A DNA stretch of 33,440 nt from SVTX01 sp045588675 (GTDB lineage: Bacteria > Bacillota > Clostridia > Oscillospirales > CAG-272), in the NCBI GenBank assembly GCA_045588675.1, contig JAZNER010000048.1, forward strand, positions 1-33,440, given 5' to 3'. The position numbers and the translations under genes were made by a program. The notes under the pieces are model-generated. The model was not told where the DNA came from, did not search any database, and worked only from the letters and a program-made list of their open reading frames with translations. Below are positions 13,938-22,941 of the stretch, piece after piece (within the stretch, counting starts at the first letter, position 1; each line of letters opens with the position of its first letter).

Positions 13938-14868
13938 ATTGTCCTTGAACCAGATACCTTTCGTAATAAAAGAGATATTGCTGTGCAACCCCCGCATATT
14001 TACCGAGTGAGGCTGGTGTGAAGTCATCATCAAAATATTTTTGCATGACCTTCTTTATCCAGACATCAATCGGAAAGGCGTCAAGCTTATCAAAGCCGAA
14101 AAGCAAGGCGCAGCTTGCGACCTTGTTGCCAATTCCCTTGACAGAACACAGATGATTTATACATTCAGCTGTGCTTCTACATTTAGATAAAAATTCAATA
14201 TCAATTTCACCGCTTTTCATTTTTTGTGCGGCATCATAAATGTATTTTGCACGGAAGCCTGTTTTGAGCTCTGCAAGACCGATGATGCCAAGCTCTGTCA
14301 GGCTTTCGGCTGAAGGGAAGGTGTATGTATTGCCGATGTTTTGCTTGTGGCAGTCCGGCATATGATTTTCCATCCCGCTTGTGTCGCACGGTTCTCCGCA
14401 TGAGAGCGAAATTGAAGCAATCAGCTTCTTTATTCGAGGGATGTTGTTGTTTTGTGAAATGATGAAAGAGCAAATAGCTTCCCAACCGTCCTGCCTTAAA
14501 ATGCGAATTCCCGATGCCAGCTTGACGGCATCAAGGAGCGCGGCCTCATTCGAGCGCGATAATATGTCGCGGTTAATTTCGTCATAGTCGCGGTCAAGCG
14601 AGAAATAGTGCTGCCAGACTGAATAAAACTCGTCTTCGGTGATGTTATAAAAGTAAACTGTATCGCCGTCCTGCCCTACCGATATGTATTTGCCTTTGGC
14701 ACAGCCGCCGAATTCATGCTCGTGCTTGCTTTTTTCAAGCTTGTCAAAGCGGAAGCATTGGCCGCAGTCAAAAATCTTTGATATATCAAAATTTTTGACA
14801 CCCGTCAGCTTGACAGCAGGCAAGCTGTCCTCGGAAAAAGCGGAGATGTTGCTTGTTAATGTATTCAT
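13936..14868 (-). CDS. 8-oxoguanine DNA glycosylase/AP lyase, OGG1-like
   Basis: A 310-residue base-excision repair enzyme that removes oxidised guanine from DNA. The N-terminal OGG domain is marked by FDCGQCFRFDKL. The catalytic HhH-GPD module has SVKGIGNKVASCALLFGF and FPIDVWIKKV; the Schiff-base lysine is K249 and the catalytic aspartate D268 in this numbering. An upstream in-frame ATG exists at 14886, but AAGGA lies 9 nt before ATG 14868, so the shorter start is chosen. The segment GEPCDTSGMENHMPDCHKQN is a cysteine-containing insertion within the HhH-GPD domain. It heads a minus-strand operon and has a good promoter. The 3' end overlaps repeat copy A by two bases. Confidence 0.88.
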   Translation of the reverse strand: MNTLTSNISAFSEDSLPAVKLTGVKNFDISKIFDCGQCFRFDKLEKSKHEHEFGGCAKGKYISVGQDGDTVYFYNITEDEFYSVWQHYFSLDRDYDEINRDILSRSNEAALLDAVKLASGIRILRQDGWEAICSFIISQNNNIPRIKKLIASISLSCGEPCDTSGMENHMPDCHKQNIGNTYTFPSAESLTELGIIGLAELKTGFRAKYIYDAAQKMKSGEIDIEFLSKCRSTAECINHLCSVKGIGNKVASCALLFGFDKLDAFPIDVWIKKVMQKYFDDDFTPASLGKYAGVAQQYLFYYERYLVQGQ

Positions 14869-14899
14869 AAAAATTGTTCCTTGCATTAATAAAATGTAC

Positions 14900-14928
14900 T
14901 TGAAAATATCTAAAAATTATGTTAAAAT
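14900..14928 (+). promoter_or_regulatory. Probable promoter of the DUF6062-mnmM-carboxypeptidase operon
   Basis: TTGAAA (14900-14905) and TAAAAT (14923-14928) are 17 bp apart on the plus strand. The first gene starts 93 nt later. Confidence 0.6.
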
Positions 14929-14941
14929 ATATCTATACAAT

Positions 14942-14970
14942 ATTATATCAGTTAATTTGATAAATTTCAA
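14942..14970 (-). promoter_or_regulatory. Promoter of the OGG1-like gene
   Basis: On the minus strand, TTGAAA (14970-14965) and TATAAT (14947-14942) have a 17-bp spacer. It is 14 bp from the divergent plus-strand promoter, so the two transcripts overlap head to head. Confidence 0.78.
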
Positions 14971-15020
14971 CATTTTTTGTTAAAGTTTTGAGATAATTTA
15001 TTTGTTATAAGGGGAAATAT

Positions 15021-15719
15021 ATGGAACAGATTTACACGATACCCGTCAATGAGGCATTTGAAAAATCTGCGGCAGACAAAAGCTGCGGTTGTCCCTTTTG
15101 CACGCTTTACAATAAGCTTGAGGGTGACGAGCTTGACTTGATTTTGGGCGCGTCGATGATGGAGCCTGATGTCCGAATAAAGACAAATAAATTGGGATTT
15201 TGCCGCACGCATTACGATATGATGTTCGTGCGAAAAAACCGACTTGGTATGGCTTTGACGCTTGAAAGCCACCTTGATGAGCTAAAAAAAGAGCTGCGCG
15301 ACAGCGGCTTTGGCGGCGGTGACGGAAGCCGTCCGGTTAAAAGAATAGGTGAGCTTGAAGGAAGCTGTTATGTTTGCGGAAGAATAGAGTTTAACTTTGA
15401 GCATATGATCGAAACAGCGGTCTTGCTTTGGAATACAGATGAGGATTTCCCCCAAAAGCTAAAGGCACAGCCCTATTTTTGCCTGCCGCACTACAAGAGA
15501 GTTCTTGAATACGCCAAGATAAGATTGCCCAAGAAAAGGCTCAAGGAGTTTGCAGCTCAAATCGGCGAAATTCAGGAGAAATACCTTGAAGAGCTTTCGG
15601 GAGATGTGAGCTGGTTCTGCAAAAAGTTTGATTACCGATATACCGAGGAGCCTTGGTATAATTCAAAGGACGCAGTTGAGCGCTCAATAAAATTCTTGCG
15701 CTCGGATATACACAAATAG
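15021..15719 (+). CDS. Cysteine-rich conserved protein, DUF6062-like
   Basis: A 232-residue protein of a conserved clostridial family of unknown function; the DUF6062 assignment is from memory of its N terminus IYTIPVNEAF. Four paired metal-binding-like motifs are seen: CGCPFC near residue 22, GFCRTHY near 59, CYVCGRI near 116, and YFCLPHYKRVL near 152. Their Cys and His residues could bind zinc or an iron-sulfur cluster. The protein has no signal peptide or membrane segment, so it is cytosolic. ATG 15021 follows AAGGGG. It lies 13 nt before mnmM and shares its transcript. No catalytic role can be assigned. Confidence 0.75.
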   Translation: MEQIYTIPVNEAFEKSAADKSCGCPFCTLYNKLEGDELDLILGASMMEPDVRIKTNKLGFCRTHYDMMFVRKNRLGMALTLESHLDELKKELRDSGFGGGDGSRPVKRIGELEGSCYVCGRIEFNFEHMIETAVLLWNTDEDFPQKLKAQPYFCLPHYKRVLEYAKIRLPKKRLKEFAAQIGEIQEKYLEELSGDVSWFCKKFDYRYTEEPWYNSKDAVERSIKFLRSDIHK

Positions 15720-15732
15720 GATTGGATTAATA

Positions 15733-16293
15733 ATGATAGATTTACTTGATTTGCATAAGCAATTTATACTAACGCATCTGAAGGAAGGCGACACGGCTGT
15801 TGATTTTACTATGGGTAACGGTCACGACACCGAGTTTTTATCACGAACTGTAGGCGAGAGCGGTAAGGTTTACGCCTTTGATATTCAGCAAAGCGCGCTA
15901 AGCTCAACTGCTAAAAGGCTTCGTGAGGCTTCCTGCCCAGAAAACTATACCTTGATTTGCGACTCGCATCACAATGTAAAGAATTATGTAAAAGAAAAAT
16001 ACAAGGCGGGAATGTTCAATCTCGGTTGGCTTCCCGGAGGGGACAAGACGATTACTACAATGCGCGAAACCACGATGCCTGCGGTTGAGGCGGCGATCGA
16101 GCTGCTTGATGCCGACGGCATATTGAATATCGCGGTTTATCCAGGACACCCTGAGGGCGACCTTGAAGGCAAAATGCTTGAAGATTACTTTGAAACATTA
16201 AGTCGCTTCAAGGTGTGTATTACTAAGGTCAAGATCGTAAATTCCGCGACCTCGCCCTACTTTTTTATGATAGAAACCAAGCCAAACAAATAA
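15733..16293 (+). CDS. mnmM: tRNA wobble-uridine methyltransferase MnmM (YtqB family)
   Basis: A 186-residue class I SAM-dependent methyltransferase. The SAM-binding motif AVDFTMGNGHDTEFL lies near residues 23-37 and the acidic loop AFDIQ near 49. The segment FNLGWLPGGDK, near residue 95, is diagnostic for the YtqB group (old name: putative rRNA methylase). YtqB of B. subtilis was shown to be MnmM, which methylates nm5s2U to mnm5s2U at the wobble base of tRNA. The protein is standard length. It follows the DUF6062-like gene by 13 nt and precedes the carboxypeptidase gene by 10 nt. Function is assigned by family. Confidence 0.85.
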   Translation: MIDLLDLHKQFILTHLKEGDTAVDFTMGNGHDTEFLSRTVGESGKVYAFDIQQSALSSTAKRLREASCPENYTLICDSHHNVKNYVKEKYKAGMFNLGWLPGGDKTITTMRETTMPAVEAAIELLDADGILNIAVYPGHPEGDLEGKMLEDYFETLSRFKVCITKVKIVNSATSPYFFMIETKPNK

Positions 16294-16303
16294 CGGAGAA
16301 CAT

Positions 16304-17128
16304 ATGAAAATTAACCTAAGTAAAAAAATATCCTTGTTTTTGTCAGCGACAATATTTGTTGCACTTCTGACAGCCTCTGTACTGCTTGTTTCCTGCCGCG
16401 ACGGCGGAGAGGGGGACAAGGAAGACGAGAGAGCAATTGTGACAAGCGGCAGTTACACATATAAAACCGATATTTCGGCAATAGCAGAGGCACTTGATAC
16501 CAAAGAAGAAAAATATCTCGTGCTTGCAAACAAAACGATTGCTGTGGGAGCAGATTTTTTGCCGGAGGATATTGAGGTTGTTGATACAAAATACACTCTT
16601 TACGGTAAAGAAATAAGTCTTGCAGGCAACGCTCGGATTGCCGCTGTCGCTATGATTGAGGAAATGTGGGCAGAAGGTATTCGTAATGTGTATATAACGA
16701 GCGGTTATCGCTCATACAGCTATCAGGAAAGCTTGTTCAACACATATTTAGCCAAAGAAAAGGCGGCGCACCCAAGCTGGAGCGACCAAGAGGCGAGGGA
16801 AGCTGTTCTGAAATACTCTGCCGCACCGGGTACCAGCGAGCATCAGACAGGGCTTTGTATTGATTTGTTTGTATCCCCCGGAATGAAAGAGCTTGAAAAC
16901 TACGGCAGTGAGGGTCAGTATGATGATATTGGCTTTGCCGAAACAGAGGCATTTGTGTGGCTTAAGCAAAATGCACATAAATTCGGCTTTATTCTGAGGT
17001 ATCCTGAGGACAAGGTTGCCACAACAGGCTATGCTTATGAGTCCTGGCATTATCGTTTTGTTGGAATTGATGCCGCGAGTCAAATCTTTGAAGAAAAGAT
17101 TACTCTTGAAGAATACCTTGCAAAATAA
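16304..17128 (+). CDS. Lipoprotein D-alanyl-D-alanine carboxypeptidase, family M15B
   Basis: A 274-residue exported lipoprotein. Residues 1-30 form a signal peptide ending in LLVSC, with C31 as the lipidated residue. The M15B (VanY/DacB-like) domain occupies about residues 105-260: TSGYRSYSYQESLF, GTSEHQTGLCIDL with zinc ligands H180 and D187, and ESWHYRFVG with E246 and H249. It should trim the terminal D-Ala of peptidoglycan stem peptides on the outer face of the membrane. It is the last gene of a three-gene operon and is followed by a strong terminator. No vancomycin resistance gene is nearby, so a housekeeping wall role is more likely than resistance. Confidence 0.92.
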   Translation: MKINLSKKISLFLSATIFVALLTASVLLVSCRDGGEGDKEDERAIVTSGSYTYKTDISAIAEALDTKEEKYLVLANKTIAVGADFLPEDIEVVDTKYTLYGKEISLAGNARIAAVAMIEEMWAEGIRNVYITSGYRSYSYQESLFNTYLAKEKAAHPSWSDQEAREAVLKYSAAPGTSEHQTGLCIDLFVSPGMKELENYGSEGQYDDIGFAETEAFVWLKQNAHKFGFILRYPEDKVATTGYAYESWHYRFVGIDAASQIFEEKITLEEYLAK

Positions 17129-17143
17129 TAAAATAACAAAATT

Positions 17144-17173
17144 AAAGGTCAAGCGGTTGCCCGCTTGACCTTT
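17144..17173. terminator. Bidirectional terminator between the carboxypeptidase gene and ftsH
   Basis: AAAGGTCAAGCGG (17144-17156) and CCGCTTGACCTTT (17161-17173) form a perfect 13-bp stem around TTGC, with U tracts on both strands. It ends the plus-strand operon and the convergent minus-strand ftsH transcript. Confidence 0.9.
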
Positions 17174-17213
17174 TTGGTTGTTTATTATCCTTGAAATTGC
17201 TTTCGGGGACTTG

Positions 17214-19280
17214 TTAATCTTCAGCCTCGTTCTCAGATGAGATTTCGCTGCCGGTTTCTCCCTCAGCCTTGCCGTCGGAATTAGCTTCAGCTTCGCCGGC
17301 AGCATTCGCTTCAGCTTCGCGTTTCGCTCTTTCCTCAGCCTCGCGCCTTTCTCTCTCGGCGTTTTCTTTTGCACGAGCCTTATTTGCCTCTTCGCTCTTC
17401 TGACGCTTTTCCTCGGCGATTGCTTCAATTTGCTCTACGGTAGGATCGGAATTTTCCATAATTGCTTTGAATTGGTCGCCGTCCATAACCTCGTTTTTGA
17501 GCAAGAATTCTGCTATAAAGTGTAGCTTTTGGATATCGCTCTTTAGGATTTCCTTTGACTTGTCATAGGCTGCGGTGATTATGCTGTGGATTTCACGGTC
17601 AATTTGTGCCGCTACCTCTTCACTGTAATCCTGAGAAGAAGAGAAGTCACGACCAAGGAATACCTCGCCCTGATGGTTGCCAAACGCTCTTGGACCGAGC
17701 AGGTCGGACATGCCGAGCTGTGTAATCATCTTTTTAGCGATTTTTGTAGCGCGCTCAATATCGTTTGATGCGCCGCCCGTTACATCGGTGTAGATGATTT
17801 CCTCAGCGGCACGACCACCGAGAAGCATTGAAATTTCGCTTTTAAGCTCACTCTTATACTCGCTGTATTTATCCTCTGTCGGAGGGTTGAGAGTGTAGCC
17901 GAGTGCCCTTCCGCTTGGAATAATTGAAATCTGCTGAACGGGGTCAAGCTTTAAGCGGTAAGCTATTATAGCGTGACCTGCCTCGTGGTATGCAGTCTTC
18001 TTCTTTTCCTCTTCCTTCATAGCCCTTGCTTTTTTCTTGGGACCCGCAATTACGCGGATAAAGGCGTCGGAAATATCGTCCATACCGATAAGGCTCTTGT
18101 TTCTTCTTGTAGCAAGCAATGCCGCCTCATTGAGAAGGTTAGCAAGGTCAGCTCCTGTAAATCCGACTGTCATTCTTGCCACCTCGGAAAGATCAACAGA
18201 GGGCTCAAGAGGCTTGTTGCGTGTGTGAACCTTTAAAATATCAATTCTTCCGTTAAGGTCGGGGAGATTAACTGTGATTTGTCTGTCAAAGCGACCCGGA
18301 CGCAAAAGCGCGGGGTCGAGGATATCCGGGCGGTTAGTCGCCGCAATTACTATAATTCCGTCGTGCGAGCCGAAGCCGTCCATTTCAACGAGCAATTGGT
18401 TGAGCGTTTGCTCGCGCTCGTCGTGACCGCCGCCAAGACCTGCTCCTCTGTGACGGCCTACCGCGTCGATTTCGTCAATGAAGATAATTGCGGCGGGAGC
18501 TTTTCTTGCCGTGTTGAAAAGGTCGCGGACACGGGACGCGCCGACACCTACATACATTTCAGAAAAGTCGGAGCCCGAAATTGAGAAGAAGGGAACTCCC
18601 GCTTCTCCTGCAACTGCTTTTGCAAGCAAGGTCTTACCTGTACCGGGAGGTCCTACCAAAAGCACACCGTGAGGAATTTTAGCACCGAGGCTTGCGAATT
18701 TTGTCGGGTCCTTGAGGAACTCAACTACCTCCTCAAGCTCTTCCTTTTCTTCGTCGGCACCTGCAACATCCTGGAAGGTAACCCTGTCTTTATCTGATTG
18801 ACTTGCCATTTTTGCTCTCGCCTTGCTAAAGCTGTTCATCTTGCCGGGTCCGCCGTTGTTGACTTGACGGGACAAGAATATATACATAACGATAAGTGTA
18901 ACTACAACAAGAACAACAGGCAGATACGGCAGCCAGCTTGAGTATTGGCTGGGAGCTACATATTCACCAACAAGAGTTCCGCTTGAAATCTGCTCAACGA
19001 TTATATCGCCAAGGTCCGCGTGAAAAATTGAAATGCTTGCGAGGCGGTATTCGGTGCTTTTTCCCCATTGCTCATAGGAAGCAGTACCTTCGTGGAATTT
19101 CATGCTTAATGTATTGCTGCTGTCAATATTGAATTCTGCAACCTCGCCGTTTGCGAAGCTTGCAACGACATCGGAATATTTCATACTTTCCGCATCCTCG
19201 CCAAAGAGCGCGGCGCAGACAAAAATGACTGCTACAATGAGAAATATATAAAACAGAACCTGTCTAAAACTTTTCTTCAT
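17214..19280 (-). CDS. ftsH: ATP-dependent zinc metalloprotease FtsH
   Basis: A 688-residue membrane protease that unfolds and degrades membrane and regulatory proteins. Two membrane segments (about residues 8-26 and 119-137) flank an extracytoplasmic domain. The AAA module has GPPGTGKT (210-217), IIFIDEIDAVG, and the second region of homology with NRPDILDPALLRPGRFDRQ. The protease module carries HEAGHA zinc ligands. The frame opens with TTG at 19292, but GGAGG lies 5 nt before ATG 19280. The last 70 residues are a low-complexity charged tail rich in Ala, Glu and Lys, longer than usual. It follows hpt as in Bacillus, but a possible internal promoter lies in the 174-nt gap. Confidence 0.97.
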   Translation of the reverse strand: MKKSFRQVLFYIFLIVAVIFVCAALFGEDAESMKYSDVVASFANGEVAEFNIDSSNTLSMKFHEGTASYEQWGKSTEYRLASISIFHADLGDIIVEQISSGTLVGEYVAPSQYSSWLPYLPVVLVVVTLIVMYIFLSRQVNNGGPGKMNSFSKARAKMASQSDKDRVTFQDVAGADEEKEELEEVVEFLKDPTKFASLGAKIPHGVLLVGPPGTGKTLLAKAVAGEAGVPFFSISGSDFSEMYVGVGASRVRDLFNTARKAPAAIIFIDEIDAVGRHRGAGLGGGHDEREQTLNQLLVEMDGFGSHDGIIVIAATNRPDILDPALLRPGRFDRQITVNLPDLNGRIDILKVHTRNKPLEPSVDLSEVARMTVGFTGADLANLLNEAALLATRRNKSLIGMDDISDAFIRVIAGPKKKARAMKEEEKKKTAYHEAGHAIIAYRLKLDPVQQISIIPSGRALGYTLNPPTEDKYSEYKSELKSEISMLLGGRAAEEIIYTDVTGGASNDIERATKIAKKMITQLGMSDLLGPRAFGNHQGEVFLGRDFSSSQDYSEEVAAQIDREIHSIITAAYDKSKEILKSDIQKLHFIAEFLLKNEVMDGDQFKAIMENSDPTVEQIEAIAEEKRQKSEEANKARAKENAERERREAEERAKREAEANAAGEAEANSDGKAEGETGSEISSENEAED

Positions 19281-19330
19281 CTGTTCCTCCAAGAGATTAT
19301 TTGGATATTGAAATTGGCTGCATAATAACT

Positions 19331-19358
19331 ATTATATGCCAAGCTTTCGGCAAATCAA
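19331..19358 (-). promoter_or_regulatory. Possible promoter of ftsH
   Basis: On the minus strand, TTGATT (19358-19353) and TATAAT (19336-19331) are 16 bp apart. The spacer itself is an interrupted palindrome, TGCC-GAAAGCTT-GGCA. A second candidate lies just after hpt (TTGACA 19440-19435, TAACAT 17 bp on), overlapping a GACAAAG/CTTTGTC hairpin. Confidence 0.55.
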
Positions 19359-19454
19359 ATTATCCAAAGCTGATTTTTTAATATTAATTGTAAACAAATT
19401 ATATCGTTTCAATGTTAAGACAAAGTGAAGTCTTTGTCAAGATTATACGAATTT

Positions 19455-20000
19455 TTACGAATAGACCTCGCGTTTAAGGACTGCCACATAAGGCAGGCTG
19501 CGATATTTTTCATCATAGTCAAGACCGTAGCCGATTACAAACTCGTCCTCAATCACCTTACCGCAATAGTCGGGAGTAAATTCAACCTCACGGCGCTCGG
19601 GCTTGTCGAGCATAGTGCAGGTCTTAACGCTGTTAGCATTTCTGTTTTTGAGCAATTGGGTAAGTCTTGACAAGGTTCTTCCGCTGTCAACTATATCCTC
19701 GATAATAAGAATGTCGTATTTTTCAAGCTCTTCTCGCATAAGGTCGAGGTGGATTTTGATCTCACCCGAGTTCTTAGTTCCCGCACCGTAAGAGGAAACC
19801 TTCATAAATTCAAGCTCTACGGGGAGATTTATTTTCCTCATCAGGTCAGACGCGAAAATAAGAGAGCCTTTGAGAATTATAATCAGTATCAAGGGCTTAT
19901 CTGAATTTTGATAGTCATTTGTAATTTGTTCGCCGAGCCTTGTCGTGATTTGGTCAAGCTCGTCCTTGTCAATCATTATTCTTTCAATGTCTTTTTGCAT
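19455..20000 (-). CDS. hpt: Hypoxanthine phosphoribosyltransferase
   Basis: A 181-residue purine salvage enzyme that joins hypoxanthine or guanine to PRPP, giving IMP or GMP in the cytosol. The PRPP-binding motif ILIIEDIVDSGRTL is at residues 97-110, and the family loop ILKGSLIFASDL is at 42-53. Length is normal. The start at 20000 is preceded by AGGAAGG. It lies 22 nt after tilS, the order tilS-hpt-ftsH being widespread in Firmicutes. Confidence 0.95.
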   Translation of the reverse strand: MQKDIERIMIDKDELDQITTRLGEQITNDYQNSDKPLILIIILKGSLIFASDLMRKINLPVELEFMKVSSYGAGTKNSGEIKIHLDLMREELEKYDILIIEDIVDSGRTLSRLTQLLKNRNANSVKTCTMLDKPERREVEFTPDYCGKVIEDEFVIGYGLDYDEKYRSLPYVAVLKREVYS

Positions 20001-20022
20001 ATTTTATTCCTTCCTGTGCTGA

Positions 20023-21426
20023 TTATATTCTTTTGTAAATCGAAATTATATATTCAAAATCCTTTTTGCTTGCACGAGCATTGTCAGAAACGGCGCAAAA
20101 GGGAAGATAAATTGCTTCGTTTCCCTGATAAATTATCGGGAGCGATTGTCTTTCCTCTGTGTCGATCTTGTTGTCGCATAAGAGCTTTTTGATTTTCTTG
20201 TGAAGCCCGCCGTCAAGAATTTTGTCACCTTCAATTCGGCTTTTTGCAGACAATGATACTATATTGGCATTTCTGATATAGGCAGATGTATATAATCTGT
20301 AAACATTTTTGTTTTCATTATAAATCGTGTTTTCAGGCAAGCTTTTTTCAATAGATACGGCATATGGAGTACCCGATATGAAGTTTTTGCCCTCGTTTAA
20401 TTGTTGATTGAAACAGATTTTTTCTTTGTCGGGGCAATCGGGCTCGAAAATCAAAGAGCCGTCCTTGATTTTGGCACGGATTTTTTTGGGCAGGGAAATT
20501 GCACTGCCGTGTGCCGCCCCAGTGGCAAGAGATAAAATGCTCTCGATGTGCACGGCTTCAAGTGAGCTTTTATCTTTAAGATATTCTTGGTATGCAAGCA
20601 AAACAACTCGCTTTGCGACCGAGCGGTGAAGAGAATTCAAGTGCGACAGAGGTATTGAGCCTCGATGCTCTGCTAAAAAATTTTTCGCCTCGCCTAAAAT
20701 AAAATCGCTGTCCTCACGCGCCGACATTGACAGTCGCATAGAGCTTTTTTGCGGATTGTTAAAAAGATTGCATAGCTCGGGCGTCACTCGGTGACGAATA
20801 ATATTTCTTGTGCAATCATCTTCAAAATTTGTACTGTCGGTTACATATTCTATACCGATTTCTCGGCAAAGCTCCAAAATTTCGGCTTTTGTTGCCGAAA
20901 GAATAGGTCTTACAATAATACCGCCCTCAAGCGCGTCAAAGCCGCGTTGCTCGGGAATACCGCAAATACCGTCAATACTGCAACCGCGGCAAAGATTGAA
21001 AATCTGCGTTTCAAGATTGTCGTCTGCATTGTGGGCGGTTGCAAGAATTTGTATTCTGTGTTCCTTCATAATTTTTGCAAAGAAGGAATATCTCGCCTCC
21101 CTCGCTTGACTTTCCAAGCTGTTTTTATTTTCTTCTGCGAGTCTTGGTACATCTACATTATCTACAAAAAGAGTGACATTAAGCCTTTCGCAAAGCGCTC
21201 GGCAAAACTGCTCGTCGCGGTCTGCTTCTCGGTTTTGAGTTCTGATGTTATGATTGATATGAGCGGCGTAAAGTGGAAAGCTCTCTCTTTCTCTAAGACT
21301 GCACAAAAGATAAAGCAGAGCGGCAGAGTCCGCACCGCCCGAAAGAGCAACCAAAATTGGACTTTTGCTTGTCTTGCTTGCAAGGCGGTGTGGATTTTTA
21401 AAAAAATCGGGTAATTTTTCTGACAT
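20023..21426 (-). CDS. tilS: tRNA(Ile)-lysidine synthetase
   Basis: A 467-residue enzyme that attaches lysine to C34 of tRNA-Ile(CAU), so that it reads AUA. The ATP-pyrophosphatase loop LSGGADSAALLYLL begins at residue 28 (SGGADS 29-34). The segment ILATAHNADDNLETQIFNL is also typical. The C-terminal part with KIKKLLCDNKI is the TilS C-terminal substrate-binding domain. It lies 39 nt after dnaB and 22 nt before hpt, on one transcript. Confidence 0.95.
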   Translation of the reverse strand: MSEKLPDFFKNPHRLASKTSKSPILVALSGGADSAALLYLLCSLRERESFPLYAAHINHNIRTQNREADRDEQFCRALCERLNVTLFVDNVDVPRLAEENKNSLESQAREARYSFFAKIMKEHRIQILATAHNADDNLETQIFNLCRGCSIDGICGIPEQRGFDALEGGIIVRPILSATKAEILELCREIGIEYVTDSTNFEDDCTRNIIRHRVTPELCNLFNNPQKSSMRLSMSAREDSDFILGEAKNFLAEHRGSIPLSHLNSLHRSVAKRVVLLAYQEYLKDKSSLEAVHIESILSLATGAAHGSAISLPKKIRAKIKDGSLIFEPDCPDKEKICFNQQLNEGKNFISGTPYAVSIEKSLPENTIYNENKNVYRLYTSAYIRNANIVSLSAKSRIEGDKILDGGLHKKIKKLLCDNKIDTEERQSLPIIYQGNEAIYLPFCAVSDNARASKKDFEYIISIYKRI

Positions 21427-21465
21427 TTTATAAAAAATCTCCGAATTGTGATTTGTTTTGGTAAA

Positions 21466-22818
21466 TTACTTCGGTTGGTGCTCGTCAAGCGCAAGCTCGC
21501 GGAATTTTGTATATCTTCCTGTCCAGCCAATCTTTACTGTGTTGGTAGAGCCGTGACGGTTTTTAGCAACTATGACCTCGGCAACATTCTGCTCGGTATC
21601 AGAGGGAACTGAACCCTCGGCATCCTTGTAATACTCATCGCGATAGAGGAAGATTACTACGTCTGCGTCCTGCTCGATTGCACCCGAGTCACGAAGGTCG
21701 GAAAGCATAGGCTTTTTAACTGTTCTGCCCTCAGGTCCACGCGAGAGCTGCGCGCAACAAATAACGGGAACCATAAGTTCCTTTGCCATAATTTTCATAG
21801 CTCTGGAAATCTCGCCTACCTCTTGTGCACGGTTATCTATTCTTCTGTCTGATTGCATAAGCTGCAAATAGTCAATAACAACAAGACCGAGATTGTCAAT
21901 ACGGCGGAGCTTCGCCTTCATAGCGGATACAGAAATGCCCGGAGTGTCGTCGATAAGGATGTCACAGCCCGCAAGGTTAGAGGCAGCCTGTGCTATGTGG
22001 TCCCATTCCTCAGGCTTTAATTCACCCGTGCGCAAGGAATAGCTGTCAACAAGCGCTTCGCTTGAAATTACACGGTTGACAAGCTGCTCAGCCGACATTT
22101 CAAGTGAGAAGATGCAGACCTTTTTCTTTGAGGCCTTTGCAACGTTTGTTGCAATGTTAAGACAGAACGACGTCTTACCCATACCCGGTCGCGCGCCGAC
22201 AAGCACGAGGTCGGATTTTCCCATTCCCGCAAGAACCTGGTCAAGCGAGCGGAAGCCCGTAGCTGTTCCCTGAGAGCCCTCGGGATCGGTAATCATTTCC
22301 TTTAAGTGAGCATAAACATCAGTAATAACCTCTCTGATGTGGCGGAAATTCTTGGATTCGCGTCCTTGAGTTATTGAATAAAGTCTGTTCTGTGCCATTT
22401 CAAGTATATTCGGAACCTCGTCCTGCTCGGAATAAGCAAGGTCTGATACCTCGTCGCACATTGAAATCAACTGACGCAAAACGCTCTTGTCCTTAACTAT
22501 CTTTGCATAGTCCTTGACATTGAGCGCGTTAGGCACAGTTTGAGCAATAACCTTTATGTATTCCTCTCCGCCTGATTTTGAGTAAATGCCCGACTTAACA
22601 AGCTCGTCAATGAGCGTTACAATATCAATCTGGCTGTTTGTCAGGAAGAGAGAGTGCATTGCAAGATAGATCTGCTTGTGCTCCTCAAGATAAAAATCCT
22701 CTGATGAAATTATGTCCGCAACAAGATTGATTGATTGCGGGTCAATGAGTATTGAACCGAGGAGCGATTGCTCGGCAATAGCCGAGAAGGGTAGCTTTCT
22801 TAAAATATCTTCTGCCAT
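21466..22818 (-). CDS. dnaB: Replicative DNA helicase DnaB
   Basis: A 450-residue hexameric helicase of the replication fork. The N-terminal domain is followed by a RecA-like motor with Walker A GARPGMGKTSF, Walker B LVVIDYLQLM, and RAQEVGEISRAMK. The open frame reaches back to 22902, but this extension is translated from the 114-nt repeat and gives the same peptide (FGKIHRLYLCRRK) as the repeat before the unknown gene at 13817. GGAG, from the repeat edge, lies 6 nt before ATG 22818, and MAEDILRKLPFS fits known DnaB N termini. It lies between rplI and tilS. Confidence 0.96.
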   Translation of the reverse strand: MAEDILRKLPFSAIAEQSLLGSILIDPQSINLVADIISSEDFYLEEHKQIYLAMHSLFLTNSQIDIVTLIDELVKSGIYSKSGGEEYIKVIAQTVPNALNVKDYAKIVKDKSVLRQLISMCDEVSDLAYSEQDEVPNILEMAQNRLYSITQGRESKNFRHIREVITDVYAHLKEMITDPEGSQGTATGFRSLDQVLAGMGKSDLVLVGARPGMGKTSFCLNIATNVAKASKKKVCIFSLEMSAEQLVNRVISSEALVDSYSLRTGELKPEEWDHIAQAASNLAGCDILIDDTPGISVSAMKAKLRRIDNLGLVVIDYLQLMQSDRRIDNRAQEVGEISRAMKIMAKELMVPVICCAQLSRGPEGRTVKKPMLSDLRDSGAIEQDADVVIFLYRDEYYKDAEGSVPSDTEQNVAEVIVAKNRHGSTNTVKIGWTGRYTKFRELALDEHQPK

Positions 22819-22824
22819 TTTAAA

Positions 22825-22938
22825 CTCCATTCCGCCGCCTTTGCGGCGGCACAAATACAATCGATGAATTTTGCCAAAAGGCAAAATTCGCGCGTGAAGC
22901 AATTAATTTACCTATAAGTAGGAAGTAACTTTCACGCT
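22825..22938 (-). repeat. 114-nt three-hairpin repeat, copy B
   Basis: Homologous to copy A (13824-13937) at the same length. Internal pairs are CCGCCGC/GCGGCGG, GAATTTTGCC/GGCAAAATTC and GCGTGAA/TTCACGC, the last closing the segment with TTAATTTACCTATAAG. In the minus direction it forms the immediate leader of dnaB and supplies its SD. Confidence 0.88.
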
Positions 22939-22941
22939 GAA

